DNA of 12,223 nt, from positions 1 to 12,223 of the forward strand of contig JASHYG010000072.1 of the NCBI GenBank assembly GCA_030043215.1, given 5' to 3'. The notes under the pieces were generated by a model. That model was not told where the DNA came from. It ran no database searches and saw only the letters and a program-made list of their open reading frames with translations. Shown piece after piece: positions 1 to 6,684 of this stretch. The DNA comes from Gammaproteobacteria bacterium. GTDB taxonomy: Bacteria > Pseudomonadota > Gammaproteobacteria > Steroidobacterales > Steroidobacteraceae. A program made the position numbers and the translations under genes. How positions within the stretch are numbered: the first letter of the stretch is position 1; each line of letters starts with the position of its first letter.

Positions 1-83
1 AGATTCTCGTGGGTCCCTGTGCGGACCGCAGGCGCCTGCTCTGCGCGAGCGTCCGCCTCGAATAGGACGCAATGAGACCTGGT

Positions 84-105
84 GGTATATTCAATGGAAT
101 ATACC
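84..105. promoter_or_regulatory. Perfect inverted repeat, likely operator
   Basis: GGTATATTC (84-92) and GAATATACC (97-105) are exact reverse complements around a 4-base AATG spacer. The repeat is an AT-rich island in otherwise GC-rich DNA and ends 20 bases before the ATG at 126. TATATT at 86-91 matches five of six bases of a sigma-70 -10 element, so a protein bound here would cover the probable promoter or transcription start, which suggests repression. No convincing -35 element is visible. The arms do not match FNR, Fur or LexA boxes. A dimeric regulator such as an Rrf2-, MarR- or ArsR-type protein is possible but unproven. The site also favours ATG 126 over ATG 72 as the start of the next gene, since it would otherwise be coding. 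Confidence 0.6.
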
Positions 106-125
106 GAGATGCTCGGAGTGAGCCC

Positions 126-668
126 ATGACGTTGCGCGGCCCGGCTTCCTTCCTCGTCTGTGCCCTGCTGCTGAGCGGTGTGGTGCCGAGCGCATTCGGC
201 GCGGACGCCTGCGCGGGATTCCGCTGGGACCTGAGCCGCGAGCAAGCCTTGTTCGCGACGGCCGCCCGATCCATAACCGCCGGCCGGGACGAGGCCGCGG
301 CGCCGCCGATCGGGCCGGACCGCCTCTACGATCTGTCACTCGCGCCGCAGCAGGATGTGAGGTTCGTGGTGCATCCGGAGAAGAGGGCGCTCACCGACGG
401 CGCGTACGCAGGCCTCGCGCGCCTGCGTGTCCCCGCGGCCGGACTCTATCGGATCTCGATCGACAAGGGGTTCTGGATCGACGTGGTGACCGGCCACGAG
501 ACCCTCGACTCGCGGGACTTCGCCGGACGAGCGGGCTGCGGCGAGCCTCGCAAGATCGTGGTGTACGAGCTGCCCGCCGGCGATCTTGTGTTGCAGCTGA
601 GCGGTGCCATCAGCCCGCACGTTCGCGTCACGCTGACGCGCGTGCCTCCCGAGAAGTCCTCCGGCTAG
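126..668 (+). CDS. Secreted protein of unknown function, 180 aa
   Basis: I do not recognise a named family. The protein opens with a Sec signal peptide: Met-Thr-Leu-Arg, a hydrophobic core at residues about 8-20, and likely cleavage near Ala-Phe-Gly at 23-25, leaving a mature periplasmic domain of about 155 residues. Two mature cysteines (29 and 138) could form one disulfide. The second half alternates short hydrophobic strands with the pattern 'AGLYRISID ... ELPAGDLVLQLSG ... VRVTLTRV', reminiscent of the beta-sandwich PPC-type domains; that comparison is inference. The start at 126 is preferred over an in-frame ATG at 72 because GGAG at 115-118 lies 7 bases upstream, the signal peptide then sits at the N terminus, and the palindrome at 84-105 stays non-coding. 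The di-haem oxidoreductase starts 16 bases after the stop, so the two are probably co-transcribed and act in the same compartment. Confidence 0.75.
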   Translation: MTLRGPASFLVCALLLSGVVPSAFGADACAGFRWDLSREQALFATAARSITAGRDEAAAPPIGPDRLYDLSLAPQQDVRFVVHPEKRALTDGAYAGLARLRVPAAGLYRISIDKGFWIDVVTGHETLDSRDFAGRAGCGEPRKIVVYELPAGDLVLQLSGAISPHVRVTLTRVPPEKSSG

Positions 669-684
669 CGGGCAGGTCGCGACG

Positions 685-2043
685 GTGCGCGGCATCGCGG
701 GCCTGGCGGCGCTCGCCTTGGGGCTTGCTCCAGGCATCGCGGCATGGGCCGAGCCGCTGCCGTTCGGTGTCGAGCCGTTCATCCATCACCGCGACCCGCC
801 GTTCTTTCGCGCGCTCGACGACGCGGAGCGTGCACGCGCCGAGCTCGGCCACGAAGTGCTCAATACGCACTGGGTGCCCGCGGGCACACCTCACGCGGAG
901 CGCCGGGACGGTGTGGGTCCCTTGTTCAACGTGGACTCGTGCGACGAGTGTCACAACGAGGCCGCTCACGGCCGAGGCCCCATGGGCGATGGGCTCGCGC
1001 CTTTCGCGCTCGAGATCCACCTCGCGGAGCCGCCCGTACCGCGCACCGAGACCCGGTGCGATCCGGTCTACGGCTGCGTATTCAATCCGGTCGCGCTGCG
1101 AGGAGTTCGCCCCGAAGGGCAGGTGGTCATCCACTATCGCGAGATCGTCGGCCGCTACTCCGACGGGAGCCGCTGGACCCTCAGGGCCCCGAGCTATGAT
1201 CTGGTGGACCTCGGCTATGGGCCGCTCGCGCCGCAGACGATCATCGAGCCGCGGCTCGCGCCGGCGATCTTCGGCGACGGACTGCTCGAGGCCGTGCCGA
1301 TCTCGGCGATCGTGGGCGGTGCGCCCGGCACGACCGGCTCGACCGGTGCGCAGCAGCCGCTCGGCTTACCGGCGTGGCAGTGGCGTCACGGCGCTCGGGT
1401 GCTCGGACGGTTCGGATGGCAGGGCTCCGCCGTCTCCATCCGCGATCAGACCACCCGGGCGTTCGCCCACGAGATGGGGCTCACCTCGAGCGTGATCACC
1501 CGGGATGACTGCACGGCCGCGGAGACGGCCTGCCTCGAGCAGCCGAACGGCGGCTCCCCGGAAGTCTCGGATACGCTGCTCGATGCAGCGGTGGACTTCC
1601 AGAGCTGGCTTGCGGTGCCGGCATCGCCGCAGGCACCGGCCGGGGGAGGAGGAGAGGGGAGAGCCCTGTTCGTCGAGCTCGGTTGCGCAGCCTGCCACCG
1701 GCCTCAGCTGCCCGTCGAGCTGCGAGCAGCGAACGGAGATCTCATCCGCCATACGATCGAGCCCTACACGGATTTGCGGCTGCACGACCTCGGCATGGCG
1801 CTCGCGGACCGGAATGTGGCGGGCGTCAAGGTGCAGACGCGCTGGCGCACGGCGCCTCTGTGGGGCCTCGGCTACCGCTTGAAGCGAGAGTCGAGCCCCA
1901 CGTTCCTGCACGACGGCCGGGCTCGATCGGTCGCCGAAGCGATCCTGTGGCACGGGGGAGAGGCCCGCGGTGCGCAGCGCCGCTTCGAGCGGTTGCAGGC
2001 GTCGCAGCGGCAGGCGCTCCTGCTCTGGCTCGGGACACTCTGA
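685..2043 (+). CDS. Di-haem DUF1111 family oxidoreductase (cytochrome c peroxidase-like), periplasmic
   Basis: This is a 452-residue secreted c-type cytochrome of the DUF1111 'di-haem oxidoreductase' (sometimes 'thiol oxidoreductase') family. The signal peptide covers residues 1-22, with likely cleavage after Ala-Trp-Ala. Two haem c sites are visible: CDECH at 86-90 and CAACH at 334-338. Family blocks include 'RLAPAIFGDGLLEAVP', 'FGWQGSAVSIRDQTTRAFAHEMGLTS', 'LHDLGMALAD', 'WRTAPLWGLG' and 'FLHDGRARSVAEAILWHGGEA' (His409, His423). Cys125/Cys131 and Cys276/Cys283 probably form disulfides, as is common in the family. The start is GTG with AGG 8 bases upstream. The physiological reaction of DUF1111 proteins is not established; some members sit beside imelysin-type iron-uptake genes, but no such gene is seen here. 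The partner is probably the preceding secreted protein. Calling it a classical CcpA peroxidase would overstate the match. Confidence 0.9.
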   Translation: MRGIAGLAALALGLAPGIAAWAEPLPFGVEPFIHHRDPPFFRALDDAERARAELGHEVLNTHWVPAGTPHAERRDGVGPLFNVDSCDECHNEAAHGRGPMGDGLAPFALEIHLAEPPVPRTETRCDPVYGCVFNPVALRGVRPEGQVVIHYREIVGRYSDGSRWTLRAPSYDLVDLGYGPLAPQTIIEPRLAPAIFGDGLLEAVPISAIVGGAPGTTGSTGAQQPLGLPAWQWRHGARVLGRFGWQGSAVSIRDQTTRAFAHEMGLTSSVITRDDCTAAETACLEQPNGGSPEVSDTLLDAAVDFQSWLAVPASPQAPAGGGGEGRALFVELGCAACHRPQLPVELRAANGDLIRHTIEPYTDLRLHDLGMALADRNVAGVKVQTRWRTAPLWGLGYRLKRESSPTFLHDGRARSVAEAILWHGGEARGAQRRFERLQASQRQALLLWLGTL

Positions 2044-2057
2044 CCGTCCGAGCCGGC

Positions 2058-2459
2058 TCAGTGAACGAGCCAGACGAGCGGACCGAGCGGACTGTGCGTC
2101 CACGCGACGGCGATGATGAGCGCGTAAGTGCACAGCGCGGCGATGAGGCACAGGAGCCTGCCGCGCGGCGTGCGTGCACGCTTCAACGCGAGCGTTCCGA
2201 GGAGGATGTACACCGCAACGAGTGCGAGCTTCACGGTGAGCCATCCGCTCGCGAACATCGCGCGAGGCAGGATGACGGCGAGCGTCACTCCGGCCGCGAG
2301 CAGCACGGTGTCCACCGCGTAGCTCGCGTAGCGGACGGGCGGGGCGAGCGGCCAGGTGGCGCGCGCCTGCACTGCGATGCCGCGGACGAGAAAGATCGTG
2401 CCGCTCGCAATGACGGCGGACACGTGGAGCGAGCGGATTTGAGGATAGAGCTCGAGCAT
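2058..2459 (-). CDS. SirB2 family small integral membrane protein
   Basis: This 133-residue protein has four predicted membrane helices (about 8-30, 48-65, 73-93 and 102-120). It fits the SirB/SirB2 family in length and in its conserved positions: an N-terminal 'LHVSAVIASGTIFLVRG' with His12, 'DTVLLAAGVTL' with Asp50, 'GWLTVKLALVAVYILLGTLAL' with Lys77, and a closing 'WTHSPLG' with His122. The family name comes from a Salmonella locus reported to affect invasion-gene expression; the biochemical role is unknown. The gene follows cydB on the same strand after 60 bases and is probably the last gene of the pqi-cyd operon. Its location suggests, without proving, a role near the oxidase or quinone pool. 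The Shine-Dalgarno is weak and the start lies just after a GC hairpin. It ends 14 bases from the convergent di-haem gene with no obvious terminator between. Confidence 0.85.
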   Translation of the reverse strand: MLELYPQIRSLHVSAVIASGTIFLVRGIAVQARATWPLAPPVRYASYAVDTVLLAAGVTLAVILPRAMFASGWLTVKLALVAVYILLGTLALKRARTPRGRLLCLIAALCTYALIIAVAWTHSPLGPLVWLVH

Positions 2460-2465
2460 TGCGGA

Positions 2466-2492
2466 CCGGCCGCCTGATGATGATGCGGCCGG
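2466..2492 (-). other. GC-rich intercistronic hairpin between cydB and sirB2
   Basis: CCGGCCGC (2466-2473) and GCGGCCGG (2485-2492) are exact reverse complements with an 11-base loop. In the minus-strand transcript the hairpin lies after the cydB stop and ends six bases before the sirB2 ATG. It would therefore cover the normal ribosome-binding position of sirB2. It has no following U tract, so an intrinsic terminator is unlikely. Translation masking or an RNA-processing/stability role is more plausible. It could also be chance pairing in GC-rich sequence. Confidence 0.45.
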
Positions 2493-2519
2493 CCGTGCCC
2501 GCGCAAGGGCGCGCGGTGG

Positions 2520-3536
2520 TCAGTGATATCCGATGTCCGCGCGTACCTTGCCGCGGAAGACCCAGTACGACCATCCCGTGTACATGAGGATCACGGGCAG
2601 CAGGAACAGCGTCCCGGCGAGCAGGAACAGCTGCGTGCCGGGCGACGAGGCGGCCTGCCAGAGCGTGAAGCGGTGCGGCACGATCATCGGCCAGAGGCTG
2701 ATCGCGATGCCGCTGTAGGACAGCACGAACAGTCCGATCGCGGCGAGGAAAGGCGCCGCGTGCGAGGCGGGGTTGCCGAGCGCGCGCCATTCCCACAGAG
2801 CGAGCAGCAGGGTGGCGATGGGCACGGGCGAGAAGAGCACGACTCCCGGCCAGGAGAACCAGCGGTGCGCGATGACGGGATCGCGTAGCGGCGTCCAGAC
2901 ACTCACGATGCCGATCGCGATGAGCACTCCGATGAGGCACCAGCGAGCCTTCCGGCGCGCCCACGCCTGCAGGGGACCTTCCGTCTTGAGAATGAGCCAC
3001 CCGGCGCCGAGCAGGCTGTAGCCGCAGAGCAGCGCGGCACCGGTGAAGAGCGAGAAGGGCGTGAAGCAGTCGAGGGAGCTGCCGGCGAAGTGGCGGCCGT
3101 CGACCCGGAAGCCCTGGATGTAAGCGCCGACGATGATGCCCTGCGAGAACGTGGCGAGCCCGGAGCCGTACGAGAAGCCGTGGTCCCAGAACGTTCGATG
3201 CGGGGCGTCCTTGTAGCGGAACTCGAACGCCACGCCGCGGAATACCAGCGCGAGCAGCATCGCGAGGATGGGGAAGTAGACCGCCGGCAGAAGGATGGTG
3301 AAGGCGAGCGGAAACGCCGCAAGCAGCGCAAGGCTCCCGAGCACGAGCCAGGTCTCATTCCCGTCCCAGATCGGCGCGATGGAGCTCATGATGAGGCTGC
3401 GCGAGGCCGCATCGGGCGCGAAGCCGTGGAGAATGCCGACGCCCAAGTCGAATCCGTCGAGCAGAACGTAGAAGAAGATGCCGAGTACGAGAATGAGCGT
3501 CCAGAGCGGCACGAAATCGGGAATGAGCGCGCTCAT
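2520..3536 (-). CDS. cydB: Cytochrome bd-type quinol oxidase subunit II (cyanide-insensitive type)
   Basis: This 338-residue multi-pass protein is CydB/CioB, the partner of the haem-bearing subunit I in the inner-membrane quinol:O2 oxidoreductase. Conserved family blocks are 'DGFDLGVG' (27-34), 'WDGNETWL' (57-64), 'FRGVAFEFR' (99-107) and the C-terminal 'YTGWSYWVFRGK' (from about 319). The length is normal for the family. The ATG at 3536 overlaps the cydA stop by four bases (ATGA), and GAGG lies 8 bases upstream inside cydA, so translation is probably coupled. An open frame continues upstream on this strand to 4034, but that part is antiparallel noise within cydA. No CydX-sized gene fits in the 60 bases after the stop. 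CioB would be an equally good name. Confidence 0.96.
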   Translation of the reverse strand: MSALIPDFVPLWTLILVLGIFFYVLLDGFDLGVGILHGFAPDAASRSLIMSSIAPIWDGNETWLVLGSLALLAAFPLAFTILLPAVYFPILAMLLALVFRGVAFEFRYKDAPHRTFWDHGFSYGSGLATFSQGIIVGAYIQGFRVDGRHFAGSSLDCFTPFSLFTGAALLCGYSLLGAGWLILKTEGPLQAWARRKARWCLIGVLIAIGIVSVWTPLRDPVIAHRWFSWPGVVLFSPVPIATLLLALWEWRALGNPASHAAPFLAAIGLFVLSYSGIAISLWPMIVPHRFTLWQAASSPGTQLFLLAGTLFLLPVILMYTGWSYWVFRGKVRADIGYH

Positions 3537-4969
3537 CGCGGCGCCTCGCCGGGCCCAGTGTGGGGCCCGCCGCCGCGATCCGCGGACGCCTGCCCGCCGA
3601 GCGCCTGGATCGGCTGCTCGGAGAGGCCGCTCTCGATGAGCTCGGGCTCGGTCGCGGGCCCTGCGGGTCCACGACCGACGATGCGGTACATGTGCCGGAT
3701 CCCGACGGGATAGATGATCAGATAGACCGCCGCGTAGCCGGCGAGCGATAGAGCCACGTCCGCGCCCGTGAGCGAGGGGGAGACGGAATCCGCGGTGCGC
3801 AGGAGCCCGTAAACCGTCCAGGGCTGCCGGCCGACCTCGGTCGTGACCCAGCCGGCGAGCACCGCGAGGAAGCCGAGCGGGGAGGCGAGCTCGCACAGCC
3901 TGAGGAAGCCGCGTGCGGTGTAGAGCCGCCCGCGCGCCCGCAGCCACCAGCTCACGATGATGAGGGCCAGCATCAGAAGCGCAATGCCGACCATGATGCG
4001 GAACGCGAAGAAGGGAATCGCGACGGGCGGCCACTCGCTGCGCGGCCAGTCCTCGAGCCCGCGTACGGCGCCGTTCGGATCGTGTGTGAGGATGAGGCTC
4101 CCGAGGTCGGGCACGTCGAGCGCGTAGCGGTTCGCCGCGGCCCGCTGATCGGGAATCGCGAACAGGGTGAGGGGCACGTGGCGCTCCGTCTTCCAGCGGG
4201 CCTCGATCGCGGCGAGCTTGGCCGGCTGGTACTCCAGGGTATTGCGGCCGTGCGCATCGCCGATGAGCATCTGCAGAGGCACCAGGACCGTGAGCAGGCC
4301 GAGCGCCATCGACATCATCATGCGCGCTTCGGCCGCGAAGCGGCCCCGGCGCAGGTAGTGCGCGGCGACGCCGAGCACCACGAACGCGGTCGTGATGTAG
4401 CAGGCGACGACCATGTGCGCGAACCGGTACGGGAAGGAGGGATTGAAGACGATCTGCAGCCAGTCCCGCGGAAAGAAGCGCCCGTTCACGATCTGGTAGC
4501 CGGCGGGCGTCTGCATCCAGCTGTTCGTCGCGAGGATCCAGAAGGCGGAGAGCAAGGTGCCGCCCGCGACCATCACGGCGGCGAGCAGATGCGTCCAGGG
4601 CGGCACGAGCTTGCGCCCGAAGAGCAGCACCCCGAGGAAGGCCGCCTCGAGGAAGAAGGCCATCAGTCCCTCATAAGCAAGCAGCGGCGACAGGACGTTC
4701 GCCGTCGCATCCGAGAAGCGGCTCCAGTTGGTGCCGAACTGGAACGGCATCACTACCCCCGAGACGACGCCCATGCCGAACGACACGGCGAAGATCCTCG
4801 TCCAGAAGCCGGACAGCGCGAAGTAGATCTCCCGGCGCCGCGCGAAGTAGAGGGCCTCGAGCACCACGATGTAGGAGGCGAGGCCGATCGTGAACGCGGG
4901 CAGCAGGATGTGCCACGCGATCACCCAGGCGAACTGCAGTCGCGAGAGGATCAAGGCGCTCGGACTCAC
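3533..4969 (-). CDS. cydA: Cytochrome bd-type quinol oxidase subunit I (cyanide-insensitive type)
   Basis: This 478-residue subunit carries the three haems and the quinol site of a bd oxidase, which reduces O2 to water without pumping protons. Expected ligands by comparison with E. coli CydA are His20 (high-spin haem b), Glu100 and Glu108 (haem d region, 'AYEGLMAFFLEAAF'), and His185 with Met326 in 'FRIMVG' (haem b558). Lys251 and Glu256 in 'AKLAAIEARW' are the quinol-loop pair, and 'GRQPW' (380-384) is present. The loop between that pair and 'FRIMVG' is short, as in the cyanide-insensitive CioA group. The start is GTG at 4969 with a G-rich Shine-Dalgarno 7 bases upstream, 23 bases after pqiB. 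The last 45 or so residues form a Gly/Pro/Ala-rich tail that looks disordered. It shares an ATGA overlap with cydB. Confidence 0.96.
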   Translation of the reverse strand: MSPSALILSRLQFAWVIAWHILLPAFTIGLASYIVVLEALYFARRREIYFALSGFWTRIFAVSFGMGVVSGVVMPFQFGTNWSRFSDATANVLSPLLAYEGLMAFFLEAAFLGVLLFGRKLVPPWTHLLAAVMVAGGTLLSAFWILATNSWMQTPAGYQIVNGRFFPRDWLQIVFNPSFPYRFAHMVVACYITTAFVVLGVAAHYLRRGRFAAEARMMMSMALGLLTVLVPLQMLIGDAHGRNTLEYQPAKLAAIEARWKTERHVPLTLFAIPDQRAAANRYALDVPDLGSLILTHDPNGAVRGLEDWPRSEWPPVAIPFFAFRIMVGIALLMLALIIVSWWLRARGRLYTARGFLRLCELASPLGFLAVLAGWVTTEVGRQPWTVYGLLRTADSVSPSLTGADVALSLAGYAAVYLIIYPVGIRHMYRIVGRGPAGPATEPELIESGLSEQPIQALGGQASADRGGGPHTGPGEAPR

Positions 4970-4992
4970 TCGCTGACCCCCGTGCGGCGCTT

Positions 4993-6684
4993 CTACTCTC
5001 TGCGGCCGCGGATGAGCGCTTCCGGATGGCGGTCGAGGTAGTCGGCGAGCTCTTCAATGGAGCGCGCCGCATCGCCGAGCTGCCTCATGAGCCGCGGCAG
5101 GTCGACGCTCTGAGTCCCGTTCGCGCCGAGCACGGCGCCCGCCGCGTCCGCCGTGCGCTGTGCCGCCTCGGAGGTCGCGCGCAGGCTCGCGATGAGCGAC
5201 TGCGTCTGCGGCCCGAGGGCGATGCTGAGCTGGTTCAGGTGCGTGAGCGCCGAATCGAGCTGCGTCAGCGCGTGAGCGAGCTGCGGCCCCGCCGTCGCGC
5301 GCTCGAGATGCTGAGCCGTGTTCTGCAGGCTCTGCAGGATCTCGTCGATGTCCGCGGCGGGCGCCGTGGGCAGCTCCGCGACACCCGCGACCTCGCGCAC
5401 TCGCGCCGGAGGCGCTCCGGCGACCCGGTCGAGCGCGATCACCTTCGAGCCGGTGAGCAGGCTCGAGGAGACGAGCCGGGCGCGCAGGCCGTCGGCGACC
5501 AGATGCGCGAGCGCGGCTTCGACGGCGTCCGCCTGCTCGGCGGTCGCCGTCTCCGGGATTCCCGGGATGTCGATCGCGGTGGGATCGATCGCGACGGTCG
5601 CGAGCGTGTAGAGCGCCCCGCGCTGGCGGTCGTACTGCAGGCTCGACTCAGTGACCACGCCGATGCCCGTTCCCTCGAGCTCGACGGGCGTTCCCTTCAG
5701 CACCCCGCGCGCGTTCTCCCCGAATTCCACGCGGTACAGGAGCGGCTTGCCCTGCGGGGAGCGGAAGGCCTCGCTGCGGCTGTCGTACAGCTGGAAGCGG
5801 CTGTCGAACGGAGCGGCCGGTCCGGACATGGCCCGTGCAGGCGTATCGAAGGCAACGCCGCCGGCGAGCAGCTGCTGCCACGAGCTCAGTCTCACCTGCA
5901 CGCCCTGCGGTCCGGCGACCACGTCGATCCCCGCGACGTTCCAGAAGCGCGTTTGCGGATGCACGAGGTGGTCGTACGGAGAGCGCACGAACGCATAGAT
6001 CTCGACCTGCGTTCCGGAGGACGCGAGGGAGGAGCCCTCGATCTCTCCGACGGAGATACCGCGATAAGTGATGGAGGAGCCCGGGATGAGAGAGCTCACA
6101 TCCGGGGCGAGCAGCGTGAAGAAGGTTCCCGCCGTGTCGGGCTGCAGGATCGGGGGCTCGGCGAGGCCCGTGAAGGTGCGCTGCGCCTCACCCCGGCCCG
6201 GATACATCTCGATGTAGGAGCCGGAGACGAGTGTCGTGAGGCCCGAGATTCCCTGGGCGCCGACCCGCGGCTGGACGATCCAGAACCGGGCGCCGGCTGC
6301 CAGGTAGGGCTCGATCGCGCGAGTCATCCGTGCGCGCACCAGCACCTTGGTGGCATCGGGCGTCAGCTCGACGGACTCGACGATTCCGACGTTGACGCCC
6401 TTGTACCTGATCGGAGTCTGTCCGGGCTGCAGCGCTCCCGCGTCGGCGAGCGCGATCGTGATCTGCGGGCCGCGCTGCGCGAGGCTGCGCCAGGCGAGCC
6501 AGAGCACCACGCACGCCGCGAGGACGGGCACGAGCCACACCCACGAGAGCCAGGAGGCGGTGCGCAGTGCGGCCTCGTCGTGCGACGCGCCGGCTGCGGC
6601 GTCCTGCTCGCGCAGCGCATCAGCCGCGGCGCGCGGCCCGCCGTCCTCCTCCGTGCGATCCCCCGTCCCGCCACCGGTCGTCAC
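4993..6684 (-). CDS. pqiB: PqiB: membrane-anchored MCE-domain (MlaD-like) lipid transport protein
   Basis: This 563-residue protein matches PqiB (546 aa in E. coli), an inner-membrane-anchored protein that forms a hollow bridge for lipids across the periplasm. An acidic, Ala-rich cytoplasmic leader (1-43) is followed by one membrane helix (about 44-65) and three MCE domains (about 75-165, 190-282 and 312-422). Each MCE domain carries the 'Y+G+.VG.V' type motif: 'IRYKGVNVGIVESVEL', 'ITYRGISVGEIEG', and 'VELEGTGIGVVTE'. A long helical region (about 443-555) should form the coiled-coil needle, ending in 'LADYLDRHPEALIRG', typical of PqiB. The GTG at 6684 overlaps the pqiA stop by four bases (GTGA). 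An open frame runs upstream to 7911, but it is out of register with pqiA and not real. No PqiC lipoprotein gene follows; cydA comes next. Confidence 0.93.
   Translation of the reverse strand: MTTGGGTGDRTEEDGGPRAAADALREQDAAAGASHDEAALRTASWLSWVWLVPVLAACVVLWLAWRSLAQRGPQITIALADAGALQPGQTPIRYKGVNVGIVESVELTPDATKVLVRARMTRAIEPYLAAGARFWIVQPRVGAQGISGLTTLVSGSYIEMYPGRGEAQRTFTGLAEPPILQPDTAGTFFTLLAPDVSSLIPGSSITYRGISVGEIEGSSLASSGTQVEIYAFVRSPYDHLVHPQTRFWNVAGIDVVAGPQGVQVRLSSWQQLLAGGVAFDTPARAMSGPAAPFDSRFQLYDSRSEAFRSPQGKPLLYRVEFGENARGVLKGTPVELEGTGIGVVTESSLQYDRQRGALYTLATVAIDPTAIDIPGIPETATAEQADAVEAALAHLVADGLRARLVSSSLLTGSKVIALDRVAGAPPARVREVAGVAELPTAPAADIDEILQSLQNTAQHLERATAGPQLAHALTQLDSALTHLNQLSIALGPQTQSLIASLRATSEAAQRTADAAGAVLGANGTQSVDLPRLMRQLGDAARSIEELADYLDRHPEALIRGRRE

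Noticed and set aside
1..65. A frame open from the left edge to a TAG at 63-65 that might be the end of an upstream gene.
   Set aside because: Only about 20 codons are visible, other frames are also open here, and the residues match nothing I can recognise.
72..125. Possible earlier start (ATG 72) for the first secreted protein.
   Set aside because: It would translate the perfect palindrome, place 18 charged and polar residues before the signal peptide, and it lacks the well-placed GGAG that precedes ATG 126.
685..2043. Classical di-haem cytochrome c peroxidase (CcpA/MauG).
   Set aside because: The spacing of the two haem sites and the conserved blocks around 'FGDGLLEAVP' and 'FLHDGRA' fit DUF1111 better, and peroxidase activity is not established for that family.
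2050..2059. Ten-base palindrome GAGCCGGCTC between the convergent di-haem gene and sirB2, considered as a bidirectional terminator.
   Set aside because: It has no loop and no flanking T or A tract, so it cannot form a standard terminator hairpin.
1366..3000. A 544-codon minus-strand frame spanning the di-haem gene, sirB2 and part of cydB.
   Set aside because: It crosses three recognised genes, is Arg/Ala-rich, and shows no family motif.
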